From: Otis tarda
Taxonomy: Eukaryota; Chordata; Aves; Otidiformes; Otididae
DNA: 64,000 nucleotides
Reading direction: 5' to 3'
Assembly (NCBI GenBank): GCA_026413225.1
Contig: CM048552.1
Coordinates: forward strand, 135,855,053 to 135,919,052
The notes beneath the pieces were generated by a model that ran no database searches, was not told the origin of the DNA, and saw only the letters and a program-made list of their open reading frames with translations. Of this stretch, positions 44,201 through 55,399 are shown in pieces. Made by a program: the position numbers and the translations under genes. How positions within the stretch are numbered: the first letter of the stretch is position 1; every line of letters begins with the position of its first letter.

Positions 44201-45059
44201 ACTTAGGGGCAGCTGCACCCAGGCAACCCAAGGCTAACAACTGACCAAAAGCTGCTTCTCTTCTGAGTAGCCTCACTCACATTCATACCTTCTTGTATAA
44301 CTCCTCTCACCTTTCTAGCATGAGGAAGCCTCTTGGTTCAGCAGGTGATGGTTGCACAGGTGTGCAGAGAGGACTTGGAAAGGGCAAGCTGGTAGGTATG
44401 GAAGGAGCCACGCTGCTGTGGCTAGCTTCTAAGTTACTGCACACCAACCGGGTTAGGTACTGGTTGCCTTGCAATGCAATGAACTCTCCATTTTTCCATG
44501 TTCTAGTTAAAATAAAATAACCACACAAACCAGCACCTCCTTGCTATTATTCTCTCCACCAGAACAATGATTTATCCCAGTCGATATTAGCATCATTTTG
44601 TCTGTCCTATTTATGCCTGCCACATTTATGGCTACAGCAACAGTTCTCTGTGAATGAAGAACAACTGTTAAATCATCCTCTCTTTTCAGGAGGTTGAGCT
44701 GATTTAGCAATACTTTCTTTTTCACCATATGCCCGAGTTGTCTCTAGGCAGACCACTGACACAAACAAGTTGCTATACAATTTTCCTCCTTCTCCTTTCT
44801 AATTATTCAGGTTTGCTTTAAACAGTCACTTATGTTTGTGTGTCCCTGCTGCTGCTCTTCTCCTCTAGCCCCACTGCTCCTTCACCATACGATCCTGTCC
44901 TTGAGCAGGTCAAACCCTTAGCAACAGAAAGCGAACTCGTATGCAGTCTGAAAGGAGCACAGTAGCACTCTTTCTCTAATCTCACAATTCATATCAACAG
45001 TCTGTATTAGTGACAAAAGAATTTTAAAAATAATAGAAAAAACAAGAATCACCATACCA
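38231..45059. other. Intronic DNA; one candidate regulatory stretch
   Basis: No gene or repeat recognised except a poly(A) tract at 39589-39608 and the stretch with X-box-like and CCAAT motifs at 42582-42626. The 64-codon plus-strand frame at 39775-39969 is preceded by an acceptor-like CTTTCTTTCTAAG but has no family match. The 136-codon frame at 41104-41514 (minus) looks accidental. Confidence 0.45.
42582..42626. promoter_or_regulatory. X-box-like (RFX) motif followed by inverted CCAAT
   Basis: GTTACCATGGTGAT at 42582-42595 resembles the RFX site GTTNCCATGGNAAC; the left half is good and the right half is partial. ATTGG (CCAAT on the minus strand) follows at 42622. X-box plus CCAAT is a known pairing in vertebrate promoters and enhancers. 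There is no TATA box or CpG enrichment, so this is only a candidate. Confidence 0.25.
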
Positions 45060-45250
45060 ATCAGACCTCTTGTCCGCCTGGTCCAGTATCCTGTCTCTGA
45101 CAGCACTCAGTACCCACTTCAGAGGAAGGTGCAAGAAACCTTGTAATTATAGAATAACCTGATTAATACAGGAAGTTTTGTCCTAGCCCTAGGCAGTCAG
45201 CAGCTGACTCACTCACTCGTCTGAAATGTAAGACTTTATATCTGCTCTAA
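45060..45250 (+). repeat. Ancient amniote interspersed repeat (family name not certain)
   Basis: The wording GGTCCAGTATCCTGTCTC, CAGAGGAAGGTGCAAGAAAC, ATAGAATAACCTG and GTAAGACTTTATATC follows, in order, a repeat I recall from turtle, crocodile and bird genomes. About 190 bases remain, diverged and non-coding. I cannot name the family safely; it could be a DNA transposon or SINE remnant. Confidence 0.5.
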
Positions 45251-47656
45251 TTTTTTTTCTTTTTAATCCTATGTCATTTAACAGTGAAAGACTCATTACA
45301 AATGTACATTGCAAACGTACATTTGAATCCTATGAAGCATTTTAGGCTTTACAGTAACCTGTAGCTGAGAATTATATTTGCTAATTATATAGGTTGTACT
45401 ATTTTTATCACTGTTAAACTGCCTGCCACTCAATCTCATTGGATGTCCCTTTTAGGGATGTGGGAATAAGTGGGCCAGGGAGTGTGATTCCACTGTCTGT
45501 TCCCTTGGCATCTCACCTGGGAACGGAGATGCCCAAAGAGACACACTGCAGTCAGCCCTTGGCTTGAGGCATTATCTTGGCGTACGGACTGCCTTCATTC
45601 ACATCCCTAATCTGAATCAGAAGGAGAAAGAAATGAACCCTCTTTTCGACAGCCTGCATAAGTGCAAATGCTCTCGTGCCAGCTGAGGGTGGATGGAGCA
45701 GCAGTGGCAATGTTGCTCATATTTTCATCAATGCCATACAAATCCTCCAATGAACCTAGTCAACATTGTTTCTGTACTTAGAGATGAAGGAATGTAATGT
45801 CTTCAGTAAAGTGCTATACAACATCGTACCTACAGGGCAGAAGGTGGCTCCTGTGGCTTCAAACTTTCATTACAGCCTTATGTACTAAGGTAATCCTAAG
45901 GTACAAATAACAGTAGCCTTTTCAAAATCCGGGAACATGAACAACACTGTAACAACAATCAAGGCTTTCATTATATTTTATATCCTTTGATTGTTCTCAG
46001 AACCTTCCAACAGAGTAAACCCCAGAGAAATATTCTGAGAAAGGACTAAACTACCAATAGGCATGTACAACCCATAGAATATATGGAGAAGAAGGTTTAG
46101 GGTAGAGCTAGACATAAAAAGAGAATTCTTTCTTTTTTTTTTTTAAAAAAAAAAAAAGCTAAACAGTCTGATCCTCTTCTGTGCTTATTTATTTTGCAGT
46201 AAATTGATTAGCAGGCTGTGAGCCTCAGTTTGGCATCTGGTATAAATTAGTGGTCCTTAATAAGCAGGATGCTTGATTGATAGGCCATTAATATCATCAA
46301 TGACTGTGTTCTGTTATTCCACTCCACTGGCCATCTATAACTGGGTATATAAGGAGAACCACGCAGGCCAGACAGGATGCACACAACACGAATACAGAAA
46401 CTCACTCCACTGTTCAGAAAATATGAATGACTTTCCTCTTCTAAGTACAGCAAGCACTGAAAGAATAGGATGGAGACTACTAAGAAAATTTAGGTAACTA
46501 TTTGAGCACAGAATAATACGGCATTGCTTTTTTGTAAAGAATTGTCCTGTGTATGCTTTGAGAATTCAGGATGTTGTGACCAGCACTACCTACTGAAGAA
46601 CACAAACACGTTACCTCTGTTTTATGTATGGGGCAAGAGCTGACGTTCAAGAATTTCGTATTTCAGGAATAGCATAGCTACTAAGTGAAGCAAGGACAAC
46701 CAAAACATAATGATTTCACAAGCCAAAAATCAGAAAGCTGATATTATATGCAGGATAACATACCTAAGAGGCAAAAAAGAATTAAGTTTGCCAGATACAT
46801 CTGGAAGAAAGTCTGGAAGAATTCAGTGTTACTAAATACAAAAACACCAGTGAAAAACAACAGCAGACATTCAAGATATCAGAATATGTTGTGACACGTT
46901 TCAACTGGTGTGGCAACCATGTCATACTAACATAACAAGATTCGGGAAGACTTATGACGAGTAGGTCTCTTCCAGCTCTGCTGTGCACTCTGGAGATTGA
47001 CCTGTGGTTTCAAGCCAAGTAGCAATGCTGCAGGCTTTGATCTCTGGGTGTGCTTCCTTTTATTTCTTGCCTGGGATCCCAGCTGTTTGCTCAGTTTGTT
47101 CCAGACTGGAGCATAGAAGCAAGCTAATATGCATGAAGTACAGATGGTCGGGGTCCTTAGAGTGAAATAGGGAGCAAAACAAACTGGTAACACAGCCCAT
47201 CATAGTCTCTGAGGCAAAAGCAAGAGTTAAATACAATCAATAGCATCTCTTGCAAACAAGAATATGGCAACAAGCTGACCTAACAGACCTCTCTGGAAAA
47301 TTATCTTAAGAGTGTAAAAACTAATCAGACCTTACTGGGATCACTGTTGCTTTGAGTCCACACGGGAAGGGCTACACTTTCTTTCAGTTAATCTGATTTC
47401 ACATTCTCTGGTCTTTATTTGAATGACAGAAACCAGATCCACAAAAATACAGAAGTATCTCATACTTTAGGAATTAAATAGGAATAGGAATCAAAAGGGT
47501 ATGACTTCTCACAGCAGCAAATGCTACTTCGACTTGTACCTTGGAGTGTGGTTGTGGGGCAGCTTAAGCCAACACAAGTCTGTTGCAACCCTGTTCCCAC
47601 ATCAGTCTGATATTCCAGTGTGTCAGCAATGATGCTCATCACCTGGCATCAGCCAT
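45251..47656. other. Intronic DNA, nothing recognised apart from the T/A homopolymer
   Basis: No coding exon, RNA gene or repeat family recognised. A string near 46961-46985 is faintly CR1-like but too short to call. Confidence 0.45.
46133..46157. repeat. T12/A13 inverted homopolymer
   Basis: Twelve T followed directly by thirteen A, a perfect hairpin of simple sequence. Likely unstable and error-prone in assemblies. Confidence 0.85.
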
Positions 47657-47718
47657 CTTCTAAGCAGGAGGCTGGACCAGCTGACCTTCAGAGATTTATT
47701 CCATACTAAACTATCCTG
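47657..47718 (+). mobile_element. CR1 LINE 3' end scrap
   Basis: TCTAAGCAGGAGGCTGGACC, then AGCTGACCTTCAGAGATT and CATACTAAACTATCCTG, follow the sense 3' end of CR1, diverged and without the terminal octamer repeat. Confidence 0.6.
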
Positions 47719-50700
47719 CAACTTTATCAGTCCATGCAAAGGCCTGGCTCAGGGAGCCAAACTGACAGAAAATTCACTGCTTTCTCTGTAGGATTGATTT
47801 TTTTACTAGCTCTTGCCAGTTTATTTATCAGTTCCCCTCAAGGTCTGACAAGCAGCAAGACTGACACAAGGGAAAGGGTGAAAATGTACAGGTCCAAAAA
47901 TCAGTACAGTCTTAGAAGTGGCAACTTGGGAACCAAAATTGCCATGAGGCTAAACCCTTTGTGGACAAAATCAGCCAAAACTTTCCTGCTTTGCATGCTA
48001 TCTCCCTGAAACATTATATTCACACCAAATACATTTTTAATAAGCGTTATGTTTGTATTCAAATTAGCATTACAAAAATTTCTCATAATCATACACTACA
48101 CGGCATATACAATAAATGCAAAGAAAACAAGGCTTTAAAATGGTTAAAAATACACTGCAAACTATTTCATATTAAAGGCCCAGCTTAATATAGCTTGTGC
48201 AGCTTGTACACACTGGAAGAATACTAGATGATTGCCATCCTTCCATACTGAAATATATTACTACTCTCATAAGGCTATTTCAAGTAAAAGTTGCAAGTTA
48301 AAATGGAATGGGTGAAGTTCTGAAACTTTAATTTACCATGGCCTAAACTTAAGAAAAAGTATTTTAGAGGTTTGCAAAATGACCCTGGTTGTGCCATCTG
48401 TACAGAAAAGATAATGAATTGATAGTGACATCTCAAAATGTTTTGATAAAAGGCTCTTCTCACACTTTTACAAACGTGCTACCTGGCAATGGAAGCTGCC
48501 CCTGACTCGTTCAGGCCATAGAGGCTTTCAGAGACTTGAAGGAAACCAAATTTACTTTAGCAGAAAGAATAAACATCTCTGCCCATTCACGTCTTAAAAT
48601 ATTTGCACCAACACTATATAATTACTTTTCTTTTCACTAGAAGATTCTTCTGGATTCCCTGTTCCCCTCACAATTTCAAAATTACAATATGCCTGCTTGC
48701 AGTTGAATAGATATGTACATATGGCACCACGTAAATTATTTAGCTAAAAAGCAGTTAATGTTGCTGTGAATTATGTTATTTGCTTGTAGAGAACTCGTGC
48801 ATATTTCGTTGTGATAATACCTGGTTTATGCATCTTTAATCAAAACCAAAGAATTGTTTTTTCTCCTTCAGTGTGATGCAATTTGTTAATCTGTATGGCT
48901 ACAAAAAGCCTTGGAGACAATATGAAATGCTATCTTGCTGATCTCTCTCCTCCCTTTATTGACATAACTGTCAAAAACCATCTCACTATTTCATTCCTAA
49001 AATCCAGGGGTGAAAAATGAAGGAAAGGAAATTAAATTATATTTGCATTTATGTAGTTTCATGTAGTATTTGCAAAAGTAGATGTTTTGAAAGCCAGAGA
49101 GGGCTTCTCCTTGGCCAAATAACACGCACTGTAAGGACAGCTCCTGTATACCTTCCATAGAGGCATCGCTGGATTACACGTGTTACAGCCAATGCTGTTG
49201 CTTTAAAACAGTTGATACAAGAATATGTACTCTAACTCAAACAACATGTACGTACACAGCATCGTTCAACTTGAACCTAGACTGCTTAGAGGTATCAGTG
49301 GTAAGAAAGTCCGGCACAAAATATCAAAGGCTTCTGCAGATCAGGTTCCTCAGAGATCTTGTTCTCTCCACTCATTAAAGCAGCTTATTTTTTCCCCCAC
49401 ATATTCTGCTATCCATACGCACAGGAAAATGGAAAAAAGACCAGGGCTCCAAAGAGAATGGAGAGCAAGCATCTTACAAAAACATGAGAAAAAAAAAACA
49501 AAACAAAACAAACAAACAACCACCACAACAACAAAAATAACAAGTCTAGCACTACTTAAAGCACAATTTGGCACTGACTGTTACGGATTTTTGTTCCTAA
49601 ATGCAGTTTTCTGCATTTCAGAGAGGGATATGGCACTTTAAGGTACTAAAAGGCAATCAACGAAAATAAACAAAATAATCATTAGCTACTGAGAGTTAGA
49701 AAACATTCCCAAATTGCAAAATTAATGAGTACTAATGCACTGCATTTTGTAAGCCGCAGCTGTTTATAGCTACACAAGTGCAGCATCCCATTATGTGACC
49801 AGTGAGAAAAGAGGAATCAAATGTGGATGTGGTGCCTGTCCTCAAAAGCAGGATATTAATTTCTTAAATGACTCTAAGTCACGCAGAGGAGAATATACTG
49901 ACGGTCTATAAAAAAAACCCCAAGGTGTGCAGATCCCCTCACTAACTAGAGTAACAGGAGCAGCAGAGACACATCTGCACAGTACTGCAGAGGCTCACCT
50001 ATGCTTCTTGACAAGCCTAATTAGTTCAGACAGAAAACCTATGCTAACACAGTTATATGGTGCCTGGCATTCAGCTTCACATTGTCCAGCACTGCACCCA
50101 GTGTCTTACAGACACACAAAGCAATACTTGTTCAAGGAACAAAAATGACATTTCAAAGTCAGCTTTTGAGCCCTCATTAACCCAGACAGCTTGCTCCAAT
50201 TTGGACAGTTCTGAGATCGCTCTAAATCTTGACAGCCTGCAGGACACCACGCTGTGACAAATCTTGCTTTGGCTCCAAAAGTAAATGTCTCTTAGGAAGC
50301 CAAGGCATGCACCCTGGGCAAAGTGCGGAGGACGAGAAAGCAGAGTAATAGAGATCCTCGTTCTTACACTGTACAAGTCTGGTGTTGCAGATGAAAGGTC
50401 TTGAGTGAACTGAGGGCTTTCAGTGGTCAATTCAAAATAAGCCTGATCGTTCTACTCTGTTAAAAGAAAGAATCGTAATTCTCATACAGGACTTTTTTTA
50501 AGCACCTGCAAGTTTCTAAACAGTCTGATAAACATAAAAATGAAACTATAATTAAAAAATCTCAACTCTTCATGCAAGCAGAATCAAAATTCTAGCCTTT
50601 AAAAATGGGAGGTAGACTAAAGCAACTAATGCTGCAAAATCAGGCAATGGTTCTGCTAACTCACCACCATCGCTGCTTTTTAGGGAAGAAGTTCCAAAGC

Positions 50701-51303
50701 CACATAAAAGCACATTTACTAGAATAGCAAACTGTATTTTATCCAAGTCACTTAAATGATTTTAAAGAATAATTATGCACAGTTTTCAACAGGAAAGGAA
50801 AAGTCAATTTTGTTTATGATCGCATCATCCACATTGACATTTATTTTGCAAATCTTTAAATTCAGGAAGGACTACAGGAAGTCTAAGAATCAGATTATTT
50901 ACTATACAGAGTCAAAATATACACTTTCTCATTACCAGTATAATAAATATATTAGGCAAACCTGAAGAGCTCAAATGGCAGAGATGGAGGAGAATTGTCA
51001 ATCTCAGCCAGAACTGACCACCTTTTGCCTCATTCTTTAAAAAAATAAAAATGCCATATTTGTAAATGACGTTTATTGTAATTCCTCAACAAATTACAGG
51101 TTCTTATATTATCAGTGTTTTCTTGGGTAAATGAAATAACCAAGTACCAAAACAAGGCACAGCAGAGTACAGTCAGAACTATCTCTGTGCAATAAATCAA
51201 AACCCTTAACCATTTACTGTGTAGGGTCAAAGTAGGAATCAGGATTCCAAGGAGACACAGTCAAGAGCTGCGCTACAGACTGCACAGCTCCCGCTGCACT
51301 TAC
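47719..51303. other. Intronic DNA next to the WW exon donor
   Basis: Contains an A/C-rich simple tract at 49489-49541. The frames at 49225-49641 (plus, 138 codons) and 50077-50430 (minus, 117 codons) are long but carry low-complexity segments or no motif, and are most likely chance frames. Confidence 0.5.
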
Positions 51304-51420
51304 TTGATGAAGTAGTCTCTTCCATCTCTGTTTGCCGTCATCTCCCATCCATAAGGTGTCCCCTGGTTCAAGCTCCAGGTCCCTGAAGGGTGAGGCCAGC
51401 CTGAAGACTTGTTCCTGTGG
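51304..51420 (-). CDS. FRMPD4: FRMPD4 internal coding exon: N-terminal linker and most of the WW domain
   Basis: FRMPD4 (Preso) is a multidomain scaffold of the excitatory postsynaptic density, with WW, PDZ and FERM domains and links to PSD-95, beta-PIX and Homer/mGluR complexes (family knowledge). On the minus strand the 117-base exon follows a long pyrimidine tract ending in TTGCAG and ends at AA|GTAAGT. Read with one leading base, it gives His-Arg-Asn-Lys-Ser-Ser, then [14 protein letters not shown], then the WW core [16 protein letters not shown], with the first WW tryptophan in YGW. This matches the N-terminus of vertebrate FRMPD4 as I recall it. The last two bases (AA) join the first base (T) of the exon at 9113 to make Asn, giving FINHMTQ. 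The entry codon needs two bases from an upstream exon not in the window. A longer overlapping frame at 51214-51426 is a shadow. Gene and phase assignment are firm; expression is inferred. Confidence 0.93.
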
Positions 51421-51490
51421 CTGCAATTTTGGGAGGGGCAGAGGGGAAGAAAGGGGGGAGGAAGGAGGAAAAAAAAAAAAAAAAAAGAAA

Positions 51491-53621
51491 AGTTATTTGT
51501 CTGTTGAATTTATTCTTCCAATTAAATTATTCTATATCATTCACTTGACATCCAAATACTTTCACAGTTGTGAAAAACACAGCCAAAACCCAGGCAAGGG
51601 AAAACAGGTTAGGAGGTCTACTTACATTTGAAATATTCTCCCAGTCAGTGGAAAGATACTCTGTCATCTCTAACAGTCTTTGAGTTCAAGCCTCTGGCCA
51701 CCGAATCTGTCATACCCCATCAGTCCCACATCCACAATACTAATTTTCAATAGTTTTTAGTACAAGGGACAGGGAGCATTTTCATTCATCGCTATCCCCT
51801 GTTCAAATGCCAGCTCTCAGTACAGTTTTAGCAAAAAAAAAAAAAAAATCCAGCGAAACAAAACAAAATAAACAACCAACCACACGGCTGCAGATCACAC
51901 GCATGGTGCATTATCTGGCACGAGAAGAAACACCAACACCCCTTCTCATGGCGAGTAAACCATTTTTTGTTTCATGTGTTGGAATGAAGGAAGGCACAAC
52001 GCTTCTGCATATGGATGCCAAATTGATTAAAAAATGCAAGTGTTGTTGCACTTGATCGTTATCCATTAAGCTCTTCCTCCAAATAACTTCTAAAAGGCTG
52101 CGGTACCTCTGAGCACACACACTGTTGCACACCGCTGCTCGAGCACTCCCTGCGAGTGTTCCCGCTCCCAAGCAAGGGCCAAGTCACACAGTCTTAAACG
52201 AAGGAGCAGCTTGCACAGCTCACCTAAGGGAGGTTCGGCGGCGCTCCCAAGGGACAGTATTTCCCGACTAGATCTGAAACATTTTGCGAGGTGCCATCTA
52301 CTGACTCCATACACAAAAAAGATGGGGCTAGCAAGAATCTCCCATAGTTTCCCACAGGAAACCCCAGCTTTTGCACTGATGTTACGGATTGAGCTAGATG
52401 TTACGGCACATTCCCACTTTCTGCTGTGGGACTTAGCAGTACAGAAGGCAACAAATAGTCTTTCAGCAAAATTAACCAAGTCGTTAATATCTATGTACAA
52501 TCCAAGAAAGAGAAAGAACAAGAAAGTGCTAAAGATCATCTGAGAGTGCATCATGGACAGGCAAAGACGAATCAGCATACAACACTGAATACAATCTGAA
52601 ATTTAGACATGCAAACCAAAACCACACAAAATAAAAGCATGTTTTTAATTATTAGCCTTCTCCCTCTCTGCCTTTTCTCCATCCATCAAATATATCACAA
52701 CTTACTTTTACTCGCCAGATTTATTTAAGTTCAAACCCTAGCAAGGAGCTTACTATCTCTCGCCTTAGATAGAGATGTAAAAACTTATTTCCTTTAGAGA
52801 AACAGAGCGCAATGTAACCTGGTGAACATTCTTCTGAAGGAACAGAATTGGTCTCCACGGACAACTCAACAATTCATTGCAAATTGCTAAACTCAACAAA
52901 GTTGTACATAGTGAATCTTTCCCAAAGCGGGAATGCATCATTAAAAACAAACTAGCTGCTTCTCCTTCCCCTTTATTTCAAGCATTAATCACTGCTGAGA
53001 AAAGATATGGTGCTTCAAAATATAATTTACATGTAAAGTACAGCTTTACAATGGAGCGCTAGATATCATCTGATTTACCAATTACCTTAAGTACTCTGTC
53101 TTCAAGGAGTAGAAAAACATTTCTGTTAGCATATTCAAACACTGGTATTTGCCATAAGACAGAGCTTAAGCCTAATATTTGAACATGCTAGAAATCTTAA
53201 TAAAATTACAGTTACTTATGGCTAACAAAACACATAAATGCCAGATATGCTACACTACCCCAGATAAATACAACTAACCCATGCCTGCTACGAAGGAATG
53301 CATTAAAAAATAGGCATCTGAGGAGAGAGAGTACTTTCAGCACTCTCATATGCAGTTCCATGCAAAGTTGAGCTTAAGTATTCCTGTTTCTCCATGCGTT
53401 TGACAGAGGGAGAAAGGGTGGTCCCTTCTTTTAGATGGGAGCCATCCTGCCACCTAAGAATGACAGCCTAACTACATCTATAGACTTCAAATTACACTTT
53501 AGAGTACCCGGGATGCTAAACACTGCAGTTGACCAAATAAAGTAGAAAGTAATCTATTTTATCAGGACTATAAAGGGATATTCATGCAGTTAACACTTTT
53601 CACTTTAATTAAGTGTGTTTC
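51491..53621. other. Intronic DNA around the CpG-rich patch
   Basis: Apart from the CpG-rich patch it holds a poly(A) run at about 51833-51848. No exon or named repeat seen. Confidence 0.45.
52090..52280 (-). other. CpG-rich patch with a strong splice donor upstream of the WW exon
   Basis: About 11 CpG in 190 bases, in otherwise CpG-poor DNA. On the minus strand CCCTTAG|GTGAGC is a good donor, with the last exon base at 52224, 804 bases upstream of the WW exon. A spliced product would have the right two-base phase only in a frame that hits a stop 42 bases earlier and has no Met after it, so it could serve only as an untranslated first exon. The 162-codon frame at 52090-52578 is in the wrong phase for splicing to the WW exon. 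Confidence 0.25.
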
Positions 53622-53700
53622 ACAAACTCTGTGCTATAGTTTCTCCATCTGTAAAATGGGTACAGTCACATTTAAATTCCCATGTAAAGCACATCAAACT
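53622..53700 (-). mobile_element. MIR-like SINE fragment
   Basis: On the plus strand, AGTTTCTCCATCTGTAAAAT followed by GGGTACAG and later CATGTAAAGCACATCAA reads like the antisense of the core of the ancient amniote MIR/CORE-SINE family. About 80 bases remain. Such fragments are rare but known in bird genomes. Confidence 0.5.
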
Positions 53701-55195
53701 TCTATCATCAGATAATTCGTAGGAGCACAGGACAGCAATGATGATCTCTATTCCTCTCTGCATTCAAACTAAGGGCTCATCTTTGTATGCATTATAACGT
53801 TAGTGGATTTTAAGGTAATTTTAATTCTCCTGAAAGCTTTCTTTGAGCCCTTAAAACATTAATGGTGTCAGAACCTGTCATATATGATGGGTAATAACCA
53901 TCCTACTTAACTGTAGATATGTCTATATCTGATCTAGTCCTCCAGACTTTCTTACAAGCAGTGGGAGAGAAATTAGCACTTGAGACGCCGTATACGCCTA
54001 CATTAGATGTGTGCAAATTCGATGAGGTGGCTCCATGGGAAAAAACAAATACAGAATGTTTCCTATAGTTATTGTACAACTCAATAATAAACACTCATGT
54101 CATAACAACAAAACTAGATTTTCACACTCAAAGGTGATTAGCACTGGTGATTTCCAGCTGCCTGTACAGTATGAAAAAATGAGCAAATGAACTGCATCAC
54201 TTCTTTACATACATCTGTATCCACTTGTTGAATATTATTCTGCTTGTCTGCAAGGATTCTGTTCAATGGTCATTACAAAAAGAAAAAAATGCCAAAGATG
54301 AAATAAATGCCAGAAGGAACATCAAAGGCTCCAGAGGAAACCATAAGCAGGTCAGGCATTTCACCTGGGGGAAGCACAAAGCCATCTTGGGAGGGTTTAA
54401 GTCAAGAGGATGCCTTGGTGATGAGGAAGATTATCAGGCTATGGGAGATCCGGGTCCAAATCCTACCTTGCTGCAGATTATCTTGGATGCAATGGTGAAC
54501 AATTTCTCCATTCTTACTTTCTCCTTGCCACTTACAATGTAGTAGATCTCTAACATATCCCACATCAACCCCAACAGTCTCCACCGTTGGCTATGGAGTC
54601 CTGACCTATACAGCTGTTCCTTGTACAAAGGTTTTCACAGGCTTGATCATTTTCATTGCCTTTCTCTGAAATCCCTCCAGTTCCGGGCTTCTGCTGGAAC
54701 AGGAGTTTGGGCCTGCACTCAGGTTACGGCTTATATTGATGGGCTGCATCTTTGGTGGAAATCCAGAAGGTGGTATCTCAAGATGTAGTTGAAGACCATC
54801 TCGGGTGTCTAGTGAAGAGCTAGAGACTCAGCTCTATTCTAAAGCAGACATCTGATTTGCAAGCTTTCTACCCATATTAGCTAGCTCTCCACTAAGTGTA
54901 ACTTGGAGCTTTGACACCTTACTCTGTGTAGACACCAAAATTTGTATTTCAAGCATGTGAATCTGAAGATGAATTCTACATCACCCTCAGAAGAACTCTT
55001 TGCAACAAATAGTGAGCTTTCATCTTTAAACTGCTGTATAATGTAATAAAATTGGCAAATTTTATAATCTGATTATTTATTCCCTATTCTACATCCCCTT
55101 CCACAACAGCTAAAGACCACCAAACCAAGCGCAAACACTTTCCAAGCTACTAGCACCACTAGTTTTATGTGAAAAATTTTAAACTACATTTATCA
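53701..55195. other. Intronic DNA, nothing recognised
   Basis: The frames at 54225-54542 (plus) and 54402-54628 (minus) overlap and have no motif. No repeat family recognised. Confidence 0.45.
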
Positions 55196-55399
55196 AATGA
55201 GCTTTTTTAATATGAAGAGCTTTGGAATTTTGAGGTAGATACGATCTGTCAAGCTGTTACCATTTGCTTCAGCAACCTGATCTCTAAGATCACCTACTAA
55301 CTTTTCAAGCTGAGGCGTATCTTCCAAAAAGTCCCCAGTAAAGAAGTTCCCCTTGGAAATCCCCTCCAACACACAGCTGCAGAAAACACTTAGCTTTCT
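55196..55399 (-). pseudogene. Ferritin-like open frame (C-terminal helix region), possible gene remnant or exon
   Basis: A 68-codon minus-strand frame, open between stops at 55400-55402 and 55193-55195, with no Met. It contains SKGN, five residues later DFLED, then EKLVGDLRDQV, NGNSLTDRIYLK and IPKL. Ferritin subunits have, in the same order, KGDPHLCDFLE, a helix with VKLIKKMGDHL, and GLGEYLFERL (family knowledge). The K-G-x5-D-F-L-E spacing is exact, and the later matches need a short gap. The acceptor-like TTTTCTGCAG at 55377-55386 on the minus strand would open it as an exon. I find no upstream ferritin helices, no iron-site residues and no polyadenylation signal. It may be a decayed ferritin copy, an exon of something else, or chance. 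Confidence 0.3.

Noticed and set aside
46961-46985. CR1-like string (GAGTAGGTCTCTTCCAGCTC)
   Set aside because: Too short, and the flanks do not continue the CR1 3' end.
51214-51426. 70-codon minus-strand frame over the WW exon
   Set aside because: Wrong register; the WW-domain frame with matching splice phase explains the same bases.
52090-52578. 162-codon minus-strand frame, the longest in the window
   Set aside because: No recognisable domain; its phase does not fit splicing to the WW exon, and its N-terminal part is hydrophobic low-information sequence typical of chance frames.
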